Of a DNA stretch of 64,000 nucleotides, positions 36,052-45,581 are shown in pieces. Each line of letters starts with the position of its first letter. Position 1 is the first letter of the stretch. Source of the stretch: Calothrix sp. NIES-2098. Lineage in GTDB: Bacteria; Cyanobacteriota; Cyanobacteriia; Cyanobacteriales; Nostocaceae. The stretch spans positions 1,548,001-1,612,000 of the forward strand of contig AP018172.1 of assembly GCA_002368175.1 (NCBI GenBank), in the 5' to 3' direction. The notes beneath the pieces are model-generated. The model saw only the letters and a list, made by a program, of their open reading frames with translations. It made no database searches and was not told the origin of the DNA. Position numbers and translations under genes: made by a program.

Positions 36052-37017
36052 ATGCAGGATATTAAATATCAGTACGCGATTAATTCAAGCGGTAACACAG
36101 TAAATGCTGACGACTTAATTGCAAGTAAAGAAGTACGAAATGAGAAATATAAGTGTTTGTCATGTGAACATATACTTATTCCGGTATTAGGAGAGAGAAG
36201 AAAAAAACATTTTCGTCACAAAGCTGATATTCCAGTCCAGTGTTCTCTAGAAACTTATTTGCATAAATTAGGGAAGATTAAATTTTACGATGTGTATAAT
36301 AACTGTCTTGCAAGAAAAGTACCCTTTTGGATAGAAATTCAAATGACACAGACGTGTCACTTCCAAAAACAATTTCAGCACCTTTGTACTTTTAGCAATA
36401 AATGCAAGCAAAAGTTTGACCTCACTCAGTATTTTACAAATATTAGTTTAGAAAAAAAAGACAATTCTTTTGTGCCTGATTTACTCCTGACAAGCGAACA
36501 AGGCACAAAGCTCTATATTGAAATAGCTGTCACTCATAAATCTACTAGAAAAAAAATTACGTCGGGAAATCGAATTATCGAATTAACTATAAGACAAGAG
36601 CAAGATATAAGTATTGTTGAAACAAAATTCTTGTCAGAAAATGATAAAGTAAAATTTTTTAATTTTAAGAGAGAACAGACGCAAAACGTTTGCGCTGGAG
36701 AATGTGTTAATAAAATTAGTGTGGAAACAGAGACGAAGAAATACGAAGTTCCAAAAACTACAATTAAGAAAATTCCTGAGAATAAAAATAAGCGAAATGA
36801 TGCGCTGTTAAAACATTTAGCAAAGTTACGATTGAAAGAAAATTGCTTTTCTTGTCAGCACCACGCAATTAACATTCAGAACACTATAGACACTCCAATT
36901 TATTGTAAAGTTCGGAAAAAAACCTGTAATCCACACATTGCTAAAAATTGCAAGCACTACCAACCAGATATGAAGCTTCTTTCTGATATTTCAGATTCAC
37001 CGCAGACAAACTTGTAA
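36052..37017 (+). CDS. CoiA-like nuclease
   Basis: The product has 321 residues. The N terminus has a CoiA-like zinc-finger region: CLSCEHILIPV, KKHFRHK and CSLETYLHKLGK (about 35-78). The middle contains FVPDLLLTSEQ ... LYIEIAVTHKS (about 144-168), a PD-(D/E)XK-type nuclease motif with PD and E-x-A. A second Cys-rich cluster lies near the C terminus (CFSCQHH ... CKVRKKTC). CoiA is needed for natural transformation in some bacteria, and stand-alone relatives occur in defence islands. It is strongly AT-rich and opens the defence-like island. Confidence 0.75.
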   Translation: MQDIKYQYAINSSGNTVNADDLIASKEVRNEKYKCLSCEHILIPVLGERRKKHFRHKADIPVQCSLETYLHKLGKIKFYDVYNNCLARKVPFWIEIQMTQTCHFQKQFQHLCTFSNKCKQKFDLTQYFTNISLEKKDNSFVPDLLLTSEQGTKLYIEIAVTHKSTRKKITSGNRIIELTIRQEQDISIVETKFLSENDKVKFFNFKREQTQNVCAGECVNKISVETETKKYEVPKTTIKKIPENKNKRNDALLKHLAKLRLKENCFSCQHHAINIQNTIDTPIYCKVRKKTCNPHIAKNCKHYQPDMKLLSDISDSPQTNL

Positions 37018-37256
37018 AAGGGTTTAGAACTAGCGATGTGATGATCAGCTACAGTACAAGCAGCAAAAAGCGGAAATCGTAAGTGATCGCCTAGAAAACC
37101 TGTTCGGTAGGCGAAGTGTAGGCTTCTTCCTCAAACGTAGACATCAGGCTTACGTAGGGTGACTGCTTCATTAACGCGGCACGCCGTAATACGTAAGTGC
37201 TCATTTAACCTTTTATTTAATCTCCAGCTTTAAAAATTGCATGGCGCTACTAAATT

Positions 37257-38951
37257 TTAGATATTTGCTTCTTTAATGCCTATTTCAACAAATTTTTCAA
37301 TTTCTTGGCATTTAGTGATGTTTCTAAATAAATTTGCAAGGTATGAATCTGGATAATGCTCATTTACCGCACTAGTAGTTAATTCAATTACCTTAGTAGT
37401 GATTGCTTCAACCTGATTAATAATAGCTTGTATGTCTGTCTTTGGATTGTCTAAGCTCTCAAGAGGTAGGTGTTTAAACACTTGTCTAGCAAGGAATCTA
37501 TTACCATGAACAGATAACATTGCCTCACGCCCTTGTCGCTTATTCTTCTTATCAATATTCAGTTGTTCATCAATTACACGATGAATCTGAACAAGTCTCC
37601 AGAGTCGAATACTAGAAACGCTTGCATTGAAAAGGGCTTTATATGGTGCTTTAGTGACATCTTCCCAAAGTGATCCAATAGCGCTCTTTGCTTGTATAGT
37701 ATAACTCAACTCAGAATAAGCACAGGCAAGGGCAATAGTTGCTTCTGTTAGGTCAAAACCGTTCTTTTTATCAGGAATGTTGTCTCCAGCTTTGTAAACA
37801 TAATCAATCCCTTCCAATTGTAATTCTGTTCGTAACCGAGTCTGTTCTGGATCTAGCGAAACAAAGTCTCGATTTTCAATACGGTTTTGAGTATTTGTTG
37901 CTCGTGTAACACGTATCGCAAAATCTTCTGGGCAGTTTTCAAGCGAAATAAATCGAACCATTACAGTTGCTTTCGCAACTTCAGTCGGGGATTTTGCATT
38001 TGCTGTTGCAATCGCTCCTACAGTTTGTGCTCCATTTACAATGCTGACATCGGTACATTCAAATATTCCTGTATCATGTGAATTTCCTCCTAACGGTTTC
38101 TTCCTAACTAAACCACATAATGCTGTTATTCCGTTGTTGAAATACCAAAATTTTTCTGGTTCTGATAGAAGAGTTTCAATAATGTCTTGATTAATTTCTG
38201 TCTTGCCTAAAAATGAGCGTATATTTGGTGCAAATATTCTTGGATGATATTTATTCCACCACTCGGCTACTTCAGTGGCTGATACATAACCATAATATGC
38301 AAAGAAAGGATCTTGGATTTGTCCCCAATTTTTTATAACTACATCAAACTTAATTGGTTGCCCTAAAGTATTACTAGCAATAACGTTATGAAGTTTACTT
38401 TGCTGAAGAACTATCAGTTCTGCTACATCTGAAGCGTCATTTATCTCTGTAATAAACGTATTTAAAACTCGCGAGCTTTCTTCGCTTAAGTTTGCTTGCC
38501 CACTATAAGTAAGTAGGAGAACAATTTTTGTATTAGCAGATAGTAAAGCTTCTTCAATCTCTAAAGAACGTTTTTTAATTTTGTCATTAAACGGCTCAAA
38601 ATTAGCATTGATAAGGTCTTTGACACCCTGAATAAACTTTAATGTCTCACCTAAATCAATACTTCCTGTTCCATCATGCCGCCATTTTGATTGAACTAAA
38701 AATAGACGCTTTTCTACTTGATCAAAATAAACTGCATCAATTCCATTATCACCATATCCATCAGTTATACAAAGACCCGCTTGCTCTGGGGCAATATCAG
38801 CAGTAACTAAAACTGCGAATGCAGCCAAAGCACGAGTTAAAAAATTATTTTGTTGCTCTTCAGGAGATTTTCTAGAATCACTAATATCGATTAAATCAGC
38901 AAAAATTGATTTGAGCTTTGCTTCAATCTGCCGAACATGAATAATACTCAT
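37257..38951 (-). CDS. AIPR-family (abortive infection) protein
   Basis: The product has 564 residues. The N-terminal domain holds a PD-(D/E)XK-like signature (DGYGDNGIDAVYFD ... RLFLVQSKW, about 63-91). The central region carries the AIPR hallmarks FWYFNNGITALC and STDVSIVNGAQTVGA-like sequence (ECTDVSIVNGAQTVGAI), followed by FVSLDPEQTRLRTEL. AIPR proteins are associated with phage resistance, sometimes with methyltransferases or McrBC-type partners. Here the gene is a single unit, so it may act alone. It belongs to the island between 36 and 46.5 kb. Confidence 0.85.
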   Translation of the reverse strand: MSIIHVRQIEAKLKSIFADLIDISDSRKSPEEQQNNFLTRALAAFAVLVTADIAPEQAGLCITDGYGDNGIDAVYFDQVEKRLFLVQSKWRHDGTGSIDLGETLKFIQGVKDLINANFEPFNDKIKKRSLEIEEALLSANTKIVLLLTYSGQANLSEESSRVLNTFITEINDASDVAELIVLQQSKLHNVIASNTLGQPIKFDVVIKNWGQIQDPFFAYYGYVSATEVAEWWNKYHPRIFAPNIRSFLGKTEINQDIIETLLSEPEKFWYFNNGITALCGLVRKKPLGGNSHDTGIFECTDVSIVNGAQTVGAIATANAKSPTEVAKATVMVRFISLENCPEDFAIRVTRATNTQNRIENRDFVSLDPEQTRLRTELQLEGIDYVYKAGDNIPDKKNGFDLTEATIALACAYSELSYTIQAKSAIGSLWEDVTKAPYKALFNASVSSIRLWRLVQIHRVIDEQLNIDKKNKRQGREAMLSVHGNRFLARQVFKHLPLESLDNPKTDIQAIINQVEAITTKVIELTTSAVNEHYPDSYLANLFRNITKCQEIEKFVEIGIKEANI

Positions 38952-39389
38952 AAGTTATTTTTTAAAGTTAATAATGCTACACATTATAACTTTTAACTTT
39001 TTTATGTCTCGGTAGGTAGTATAAATCTTGTCTTCTCAAAGATGGTAACGCCTAGTAAAAAGTCTAGACCATGTCTAGACTTTGGTGCAGAAAAACCTAA
39101 GTTAAAATGGCTTTTCCTACGAATCTTAAGGGCTTGCACATTCAAGAGGTGAGCGTCAGCGGCGATGAGGGCGGGCTACCAACCCCTTAGGCTTACCCCG
39201 CGAGAGTTTCCTGCCCGTCCTCAGTGCACCTCTTGAAAGCGGTAGCGGTGGGCAAGTCCCCCGCCGCTTCAAGTAAAGTTTTTCTCTCCCATGCCGATAA
39301 CTATTCATAAAGCATTGTCAAAAATTGACAGTTATTGTTAATGATGGCAGGATCGTGAAAGAAAAGCACAGCAATGGAGGTGCCGCCCT
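38952..39389. other. Non-coding region holding a structured RNA upstream of ParDE
   Basis: The spacer contains several long hairpins (39059-39083, 39141-39237, 39245-39267), described separately. A direct repeat element (ATTGTCAAAAATTGACAGTTA, about 39315-39335) just before the antitoxin gene is a likely ParD operator: TGTCA and TGACA flank it as an inverted repeat. Confidence 0.5.
39058..39285 (+). ncRNA. Candidate structured RNA with a terminal T run
   Basis: Three hairpins follow each other. AAAGTCTAGAC (39059-39069) pairs with 39073-39083. A long bipartite stem joins TTCAAGAGGTG (39141-39151) to CACCTCTTGAA (39227-39237) and GAGGGCGGGC (39167-39176) to GCCCGTCCTC (39213-39222, one G-U). 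Then GCGGTGGG (39245-39252) pairs with CCCGCCGC (39260-39267), with T5 at 39279-39283, which looks like an intrinsic terminator. The sequence has no useful frame. The helices are seen; transcription is inferred. Confidence 0.55.
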
Positions 39390-39680
39390 ATGAACGTACA
39401 TCTCGGTGAAACCTTAGATAACTTTGTCGCCGAACTCATCGCCAGTGGCCTCTACCAGTCCCAGAGTGAGGTCATCCGTGAAGGGCTGCGCCTCCTCAAA
39501 GAGCGTGAAGACTTACGCAAACTTAAGCTTGAAGAGCTGCGACGTGACATTCATAAGGGAATTGACCAGCTTGAGCGCGGCGAATTTACTACCTACACTT
39601 CAACGCAAGACCTCGCAGAAGAAATTAAAGCAACAGGACGCAACAAGCGTGCCGCCTCACGGAAGAACGCTGAGGCATGA
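39390..39680 (+). CDS. parD: ParD-like antitoxin
   Basis: The product has 96 residues. The N terminus MNVHLGETLDNFVAELIASG followed by SQSEVIREGLRLL is the ribbon-helix-helix domain of ParD/CopG-type antitoxins, and the rest is a charged helix that wraps the toxin. GGAGG lies about 8 bases before the ATG. The gene overlaps parE by four bases (ATGA), so translation is coupled. A TGTCA/TGACA inverted repeat upstream is a plausible operator. Confidence 0.85.
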   Translation: MNVHLGETLDNFVAELIASGLYQSQSEVIREGLRLLKEREDLRKLKLEELRRDIHKGIDQLERGEFTTYTSTQDLAEEIKATGRNKRAASRKNAEA

Positions 39681-39973
39681 AGCAGTTACGAGTTACCGCT
39701 GAGGCAAAAGGCGATCTGGCTGATATTTGGTGGTACATCGCCCAAGACAGTGAACGCGCCGCAGACACCATCATTACAAAAATCACGCAAAAGTGTGATG
39801 ATCTGCTTGTCACCCCTGAAATTGGCAGAGCACGTCCTGAGTTAGCACCAGAGCTTCGTAGCATCCCCGTAGGAAAATACCTTATTTTTTACCGCTCCAT
39901 TCCCGAAGGTATCGAAATTGTGCGCGTGCTCCACGGTGCGAGAGATATTGAAAGTCTTTTTGAGGAACTATAG
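39677..39973 (+). CDS. parE: ParE/RelE-superfamily toxin
   Basis: The product has 98 residues, typical for ParE: MKQLRVTAEAKGDLADIWWY at the start (beta-strand then the AxxDLxxIWxY helix), EIGRARPEL and the C-terminal LIFYRSIPEGIEIVRVLHG. ParE toxins poison DNA gyrase, while RelE-like relatives cut mRNA; the sequence favours ParE. It is paired with the overlapping antitoxin gene. Confidence 0.88.
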   Translation: MKQLRVTAEAKGDLADIWWYIAQDSERAADTIITKITQKCDDLLVTPEIGRARPELAPELRSIPVGKYLIFYRSIPEGIEIVRVLHGARDIESLFEEL

Positions 39974-40010
39974 CGAACGTTTATAAGAATTTTTTAGTAA
40001 GTGCACAGTT

Positions 40011-40544
40011 TTAAGAGGAGACAAATATGTCCATATTTGATAAGCGATAAGCCATTGCTTGGATACTTACCTCAAAATCTTCGGCTAACTTTCTCAAGGT
40101 ACAATCATCACCTAAATCAAGTGCTCTCACGTTGATTTCGTTCTCGACTAGCTTTCGAGGCATAAGCAGTGCGGCAGCAAATTGATTAGCTTGAATTTCT
40201 CTTCGTAACTCTCCAGAAGAAGAGCGTGTATCGCGGAAAATAGCAGTGTATTTTTTATCTATAAATAGCTCTGATTGATCTTTATGTAGTATGTAATGGC
40301 CAATTTCATGGGCTAACGTAAATCTTTGTCGAACAGAAGCATGTGCTTCATTAATTCCAATGGTTCCTTTGCCATTTTCAATCACAAGAAGGCCTGACAC
40401 TTCTTCACCCAAAGGTACAAACTCCACCATTAAACCAAGGCGATGAGCGATAGCATCAACTCTTACTGGACGATCCATCGACTTTAACGATTCAAGTAAC
40501 TCTGTCGCGTTTCTTTCAATTTCCTTGGTTGGTAAGTATCTCAT
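40011..40544 (-). CDS. ImmA/IrrE-family metalloprotease
   Basis: The product has 177 residues. The zinc-binding motif HEIGHYILH (about 85-93) with a downstream acidic region identifies a COG2856-type peptidase. Family members cleave a partner repressor (ImmA/ImmR of ICEBs1; IrrE/DdrO) or serve as toxins or antitoxins with an Xre partner. It overlaps the upstream Xre gene by four bases, so they form one translation-coupled operon. Confidence 0.85.
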   Translation of the reverse strand: MRYLPTKEIERNATELLESLKSMDRPVRVDAIAHRLGLMVEFVPLGEEVSGLLVIENGKGTIGINEAHASVRQRFTLAHEIGHYILHKDQSELFIDKKYTAIFRDTRSSSGELRREIQANQFAAALLMPRKLVENEINVRALDLGDDCTLRKLAEDFEVSIQAMAYRLSNMDIFVSS

Positions 40545-40906
40545 TCAACACCCTTGTTTCTTGCTTTCACTTTCTCAATAAAATTAGTTAAAACACGACG
40601 TGTGGCAGGATCGCCACTTGCAGCCTTTTCAATTTCCTCAATTATCTCAGTATTGAGGGATATTGGTTGCGTTTCCCTATGGTACTCAGACTGTTGAGGA
40701 ATTAATAAAGCTGCTTCCGTTCCTACCTCTTCTGCAATGCGCCATAAAACGTGAAGTGGAAGTCGTTGTCTGCCAGCTTCAACATTCACCACAGATGTTC
40801 GGCTCATATGTAGTTTATCTGCTAACTTTGCTTGGCTCAGTCCAGCACGTTCTCGTGCACACCGAATTCGTTCCCCAATAAGGCGATAGAGAATATCTAA
40901 ATCCAT
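40541..40906 (-). CDS. Xre-family helix-turn-helix regulator
   Basis: The product has 121 residues. The Xre HTH covers about residues 8-62 (RIRCARERAGLSQAKLADKL, then RTSVVNVEAGRQRLP). The short C-terminal part is charged. With the overlapping ImmA-like protease it forms a repressor-protease pair: the protease would cleave the repressor on a signal such as DNA damage or phage attack. The target genes are unknown; its own operon and the neighbouring HNH gene are candidates. Confidence 0.85.
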   Translation of the reverse strand: MDLDILYRLIGERIRCARERAGLSQAKLADKLHMSRTSVVNVEAGRQRLPLHVLWRIAEEVGTEAALLIPQQSEYHRETQPISLNTEIIEEIEKAASGDPATRRVLTNFIEKVKARNKGVE

Positions 40907-41054
40907 AAACGACTACAAATGAAAACCAACATCCCAAAAATGACACGAACATGTTAGCCATGCAAACGTGTTGATGTCAAACACGGCTTGACTTTTTAGC
41001 GCTTGTGCGCCAAGCTAAGTACGTCGTGTTACAAATTTAAACAAGGAGGTTTTG

Positions 41055-41366
41055 ATGAGACAACCTAATTCCACCTCTGATGGACGTAATTTTGACCAAG
41101 TTACGATTGAATTGATTTGGAGAAAAGCACAGCCTGTCCTAGGCTCAAATCCAAATGAACTTCGTAAGGATTTATGTGGAGCATGGATTAAGCGTGCTGA
41201 TTATGGCAACACTCATTCTCAGTGGGGTTGGGAAATTGACCATAACTATCCTGTATCAAAAGGTGGCAGTGACGACCTTGGAAATCTTCAGCCACTTCAA
41301 TGGCAAAACAATCGGCATAAAGGCGATAGCTATCCTTATTGGCAGTGTGAGATCGTAGCCGCGTAA
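41055..41366 (+). CDS. Small HNH endonuclease
   Basis: The product has 103 residues. The HNH motif is complete: EIDHNYPVSKGGSDDLGNLQ, then PLQWQNNRHKGD. AGGAGG (41044-41049) sits 5 bases before the ATG at 41055, which decides the start over the TTG at 41052. A short CGTTC/GAACG hairpin with T5 at about 41410-41445 may end the transcript. Stand-alone HNH proteins of this size nick or cut DNA and occur in mobile and defence DNA; the target cannot be told. Confidence 0.8.
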   Translation: MRQPNSTSDGRNFDQVTIELIWRKAQPVLGSNPNELRKDLCGAWIKRADYGNTHSQWGWEIDHNYPVSKGGSDDLGNLQPLQWQNNRHKGDSYPYWQCEIVAA

Positions 41367-41608
41367 GGCGAACAATGATTAGTAATAGCGTTAGGTCTGA
41401 TTGAATATTTATCGTTCCGCCTTGTAAAGTCAGAACGGTTTTTAAGATGATAAATGCAGTAAAGATGACATTTTATCATCTTAGAAAAAGTTGCAGTGAT
41501 TCGCTATTCATTGGTGTAGGAAATATACTAGTAATAGTTACATAAAACATTTTGTAACACTACGTACTACAATAGGTTATTCAAAGTTAGCAATAAATAA
41601 ATATTAAT

Positions 41609-44596
41609 ATGACTTTAGTCGCCACCTTTATAGGTGTAAATCAGTATGCAGATAATAATATCCCTGATCTGGCTGGCGCATCAAATGATGCCACAGCACT
41701 TTGGGCACTATTCTCAGATTCAATCTTAGATATTAAAACCCATCATCTACTTAATACCCAAGCAACGGGTAAAGCCATAAGAGATGCACTCAACGATACA
41801 TTCAATCAAACAGGGCCTGATGATACAGCCCTTTTCTTTTTTGCAGGTCACGGATCTCCCTCACACCAGCTTGTTCCTCATGATGCGCGGCGTGAAGCAC
41901 TAGGGGAAACTACGATCGCGATGAGTGAATTGAACAACTACCTAAAGTCATCGAACGCACGTATTGCCATTGTCATACTTGATTGCTGCTTTAGCGGTGG
42001 CGCAACTGCACGTGTGCTTCAAAATGTACCTACGTCGCGTAACACAATGATGACCGTTGCGGATCTGCAAGGTAAAGGAAGAGTTATTATCGCTGCATCA
42101 AAAGACAATGAAGAAGCGCATGAACTGAATGGACATGGACTCCTTACACAGGCGTTACTGCATACTTTTAAGCTTCATCCTACGGGTATTGAGATAGGTG
42201 GAATAACGGACGAAGTGACGCAACGGGTGAGATCTGAAGCGAGCCGTTTTGGTTTTCACCAAACTCCAGTGATTTTTAATCTTATTGAAGGTGGACTCAA
42301 GTTACCCCCGCTGAGTCCTGGCACTCGCTATGCACAAGCATTTCCAAATACAGTTGGTGTCAAAGTTAGCTTAAATATTGAGGATCTAGCTGCGTTTAAT
42401 CTTCCGTCTCAATTAATCAATGCCTGGAAAGCTCAATTTGTGAATGGGCTTAATGCTCTCCAACTAAAAGCAGTGAACGAATACCGTGTGCTTGACCACC
42501 GTTCTCTTCTAGTTGTAGCTCCTACAAGTTCCGGCAAAACGTTTATTGGAGAAATGGCTGCTGCTAAAGCGATCGCTCAAGGAAAAAAGACTGTATTCTT
42601 ATTACCGTTTAAGTCACTTACTAATGAGAAGTATGAAGATTTTCAAGCTTTGTATGGGGAGCAATTAGGGCTTCGAGTCATTCGTTGTACAGGTGATTAT
42701 TCAGACAATACTGACCATTTTATACGGGGAAAATACGATATAGCACTTCTCACGTATGAAATGTTTTTAGGATTATCAGTCAGTGTACCATCGCTCATTC
42801 ACAAGATTGGATTGGTCATTTTAGATGAGGCACAATTTATTACTGACCCTAATCGCGGTATTGCAGTAGAACTTTTACTTACCAGTTTGCTGAATGCACG
42901 AAAGCAGGGTGTAAAACCACAGATACTCGCACTCTCAGCCGTAATTGGTGATATTAATTATTTTAACGATTGGCTTGAGTGTGAAACGCTTTCCAGCAAT
43001 GAGCGGCCAGTACCACTTGTTGAGGGAGTATTAGATAGAAATGGTATGTTCCAATATATTGGTCTTGACCAGCAAGAGCATGTAGAGCAGTTTTTACCAC
43101 CAGGTGCAATTGTACAACGTAAGAGTAAACCGGAATTGCAGGATATCATCGTCCCCTTAGCCAGAAAACTTATTGCTGAGAAAGAGCAATTGCTTATTTT
43201 TCGCAATCAACGTGGGAGTGCTGTAGGCTGCTCCCTTTATCTTGCCAGTGAATTGGGGCTTATGCCAGCAAGCAACGTATTGGCACAGCTTCCTGTACAC
43301 GATCGTTCAACCGCATCATCGAACCTGTGTACAGCATTAACAGGTGGAACCGCCTTTCATAATTCAGACTTAATAAGGGAAGAACGCTTGGCGGTTGAAC
43401 AAGAATTTCGACAGCTTCAAAGTACCATCCGTGTGCTCGCTGCAACGACAACAGTTGCTGCTGGCATTAATACACCTGCGTCCACCGTCATTATTCCAGA
43501 GACTTTCTTTTATGGTGATGAAAAACGTGAGTTTACCGTAGCAGAATATAAAAATATGGCCGGACGTGCAGGAAGATTGGGGCTTTCGTCGTCAGGGCGT
43601 AGCATTCTATTGGCTGAAAATGCTATGGAACGCGATCGTTTATTTCGTCGATACGTACAAGGCAACCCAGAGCCAATATGTTCTTCTTTCGATTCTGCTC
43701 ATATAGAAACATGGATACTTCGCCTACTTAGCCAAATTAAACAAATTCCTAAAAAAGAAGTGATTCACCTGCTTGCCAGCACGTATGGTGGGTATTTAGC
43801 GAGTCGTCAACACCCAGACTGGCATCAAGTGACAGAGCCTCGCCTAGAAGAGTTGCTGACAAAAATGGATTTGTTGGGCCTACTTGAAGAAGATGATGAG
43901 CAAATAAGGCTTAGTCTCCTTGGAAAGGCATGTGGAAGATCGAATTTCTCATTTTCCTCTGCATTAAAACTTGTCGATTTGCTCAAACGTTTTCCTGAGA
44001 ATCTTTCAGCAGAACAGCTTATGGCATATCTGCAAGTTTTACCGGAAGTTGCTGGTTATATCTCAGTGTCTAAAAAGGGAACAAAAGAATCTACTTGGGC
44101 ACATGAAATAAATACTTATTATGGAGATGCCGTGACTGCTGCATTTCAACGAGGTGCAAAAGATCAGTTTGACTACTATGGACGCTGTAAACGGGCTGCT
44201 ATTTTATGGAATTGGATTAATGGACAGCCAATAGAAACCATTGAGAACAAATTTTCAGCGACTCCATATGCTGGAAATGTCGGAGCTAATGATATTCGCA
44301 GTTGTGCAGACCGGACACGGCTATATCTTCAGTCTGCTTATGATATTGTTAGTCTTTTATTACTGGGGAAGGGGCCAGATGAAATTGCCATAAATACTAT
44401 TCTTCAACAGCTGGAATTTGGTTTGCCAGCGGATGCGTTAGGCCTCATTCACTTACCTGTTACCTTGTCACGAGGCGAATACTTAGCGTTGTATCAGGCA
44501 GGGTATGTAACTAGCAAAGAAGTACTTCAGTCGTTAGAGAAGTTACCTCCGCTGTTGAGTGAGACAAGAATAAAGCAATTCATGGTAGAGATGTAA
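41609..44596 (+). CDS. Caspase-like protease fused to Ski2-type superfamily 2 helicase
   Basis: The product has 995 residues. Residues about 1-230 form a caspase-like (peptidase C14) domain with the catalytic pair in FFFAGHGSP (about 75-83) and VILDCCFSGG (about 123-132). A helicase follows from about 285: VAPTSSGKT (motif I), LLTYEMF, LDEAQFITDP (motif II, DEAQ), LALSAVIGD (motif III), and in the second half AATTTVAAGINTPASTVIIP and the motif VI-like YKNMAGRAGRLG, which is diagnostic of Ski2/Hel308-like helicases. The C terminus is helical. Caspase-like proteases in bacteria often kill infected cells when a sensor detects nucleic acid; here the helicase would be the sensor, which is inference. 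It stands alone in the defence island. Confidence 0.88.
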   Translation: MTLVATFIGVNQYADNNIPDLAGASNDATALWALFSDSILDIKTHHLLNTQATGKAIRDALNDTFNQTGPDDTALFFFAGHGSPSHQLVPHDARREALGETTIAMSELNNYLKSSNARIAIVILDCCFSGGATARVLQNVPTSRNTMMTVADLQGKGRVIIAASKDNEEAHELNGHGLLTQALLHTFKLHPTGIEIGGITDEVTQRVRSEASRFGFHQTPVIFNLIEGGLKLPPLSPGTRYAQAFPNTVGVKVSLNIEDLAAFNLPSQLINAWKAQFVNGLNALQLKAVNEYRVLDHRSLLVVAPTSSGKTFIGEMAAAKAIAQGKKTVFLLPFKSLTNEKYEDFQALYGEQLGLRVIRCTGDYSDNTDHFIRGKYDIALLTYEMFLGLSVSVPSLIHKIGLVILDEAQFITDPNRGIAVELLLTSLLNARKQGVKPQILALSAVIGDINYFNDWLECETLSSNERPVPLVEGVLDRNGMFQYIGLDQQEHVEQFLPPGAIVQRKSKPELQDIIVPLARKLIAEKEQLLIFRNQRGSAVGCSLYLASELGLMPASNVLAQLPVHDRSTASSNLCTALTGGTAFHNSDLIREERLAVEQEFRQLQSTIRVLAATTTVAAGINTPASTVIIPETFFYGDEKREFTVAEYKNMAGRAGRLGLSSSGRSILLAENAMERDRLFRRYVQGNPEPICSSFDSAHIETWILRLLSQIKQIPKKEVIHLLASTYGGYLASRQHPDWHQVTEPRLEELLTKMDLLGLLEEDDEQIRLSLLGKACGRSNFSFSSALKLVDLLKRFPENLSAEQLMAYLQVLPEVAGYISVSKKGTKESTWAHEINTYYGDAVTAAFQRGAKDQFDYYGRCKRAAILWNWINGQPIETIENKFSATPYAGNVGANDIRSCADRTRLYLQSAYDIVSLLLLGKGPDEIAINTILQQLEFGLPADALGLIHLPVTLSRGEYLALYQAGYVTSKEVLQSLEKLPPLLSETRIKQFMVEM

Positions 44597-44648
44597 TTGC
44601 AGTGTCTTGAAAAGTAAGGAGTTAGGGGCAAGAAAAAAGTTTTCAATA

Positions 44649-45581
44649 TTAGGCATCTTCCTCAACTTCAACTTCAGCGTTGATACCTTGGGATACTCCT
44701 ACAAGATTCCATATATCAGTGCATAATAAATGATCAATAGTCTTGATATGTTTTTTCAAGAAAGAGTCACTCACCATATTTTGCCTTATATCGCAGTAGT
44801 AAACCCCATCTAAAGGGTTTAACTTAATCGTATATCCTTTAAAATGTCCAGGAAGAAAAGTAGCAGCAACTTTATATGCTCGCTCTGTCTTTTTTCCTCG
44901 TTGTACATCATTTAAAAACACGGCAATATGCGGAATTTCTACGTCGGTAAGACGGGTAAATAAAAACTTGTCGATAAAAATTTTATCTATTCTATCCTTA
45001 CTTGATGTTTTGACGGAGCCAATCGCTTTTACTTGCTCACCAAACTTAATGATTAAATCGTGTTGATAGCTCATTTTGCATTGTTCGACTCCATCAACCA
45101 CAATGGGCACCTTGACAATACCACTCTCGCAGTCAATGCCAATGTCTATGATAATAAGCTTCATGAGCCTTTCAAATAGGTCTCCGTTTAACTTTCTTGC
45201 ATTGTTCGCTCTTCCTACAGGCAATCCGTCTAATGCCGCGCCGATACATTGCTGCATAGTATAGATTGAACGACATACTATCTGCCGTTGTGCATTAGAG
45301 ACATTCCTAATATTATTAAGAATAAGAGGAAATTCATTCTTAATAAATGTACTCTCAGCGACAGAGTACATAATATCTCCATTAATAGGACGTGTCACAT
45401 TAAAATGACCATCTTCTTTATACTGCCAAAATTGATATTTGGGTTCGTTTTGGCAAACGATAACTGCTTGTAAAGAGCGTGCTACTTCTTCTAAGTATGA
45501 AGTGGTAAAATCAATATAATCTGAGAGGTGAGTAAAATTCTTTTTATCAGATGCTTGTTCAATATAGGTGTGTAGGCTCAT
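44649..45581 (-). CDS. Probable type II restriction endonuclease
   Basis: The product has 310 residues. It is assigned from context: the gene overlaps the methyltransferase gene by four bases (ATGA at 45578-45581) in the same operon. A PD-(D/E)XK-like core is plausible around residues 175-205 (KMSYQHDLIIKF ... KAIGSVKTSSKDR), with Asp followed by S-x-K instead of the usual E-x-K, so the exact catalytic residues are uncertain. The end of the gene faces the caspase-helicase gene (convergent, 52-base gap). Recognition sequence is unknown. Confidence 0.7.
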   Translation of the reverse strand: MSLHTYIEQASDKKNFTHLSDYIDFTTSYLEEVARSLQAVIVCQNEPKYQFWQYKEDGHFNVTRPINGDIMYSVAESTFIKNEFPLILNNIRNVSNAQRQIVCRSIYTMQQCIGAALDGLPVGRANNARKLNGDLFERLMKLIIIDIGIDCESGIVKVPIVVDGVEQCKMSYQHDLIIKFGEQVKAIGSVKTSSKDRIDKIFIDKFLFTRLTDVEIPHIAVFLNDVQRGKKTERAYKVAATFLPGHFKGYTIKLNPLDGVYYCDIRQNMVSDSFLKKHIKTIDHLLCTDIWNLVGVSQGINAEVEVEEDA

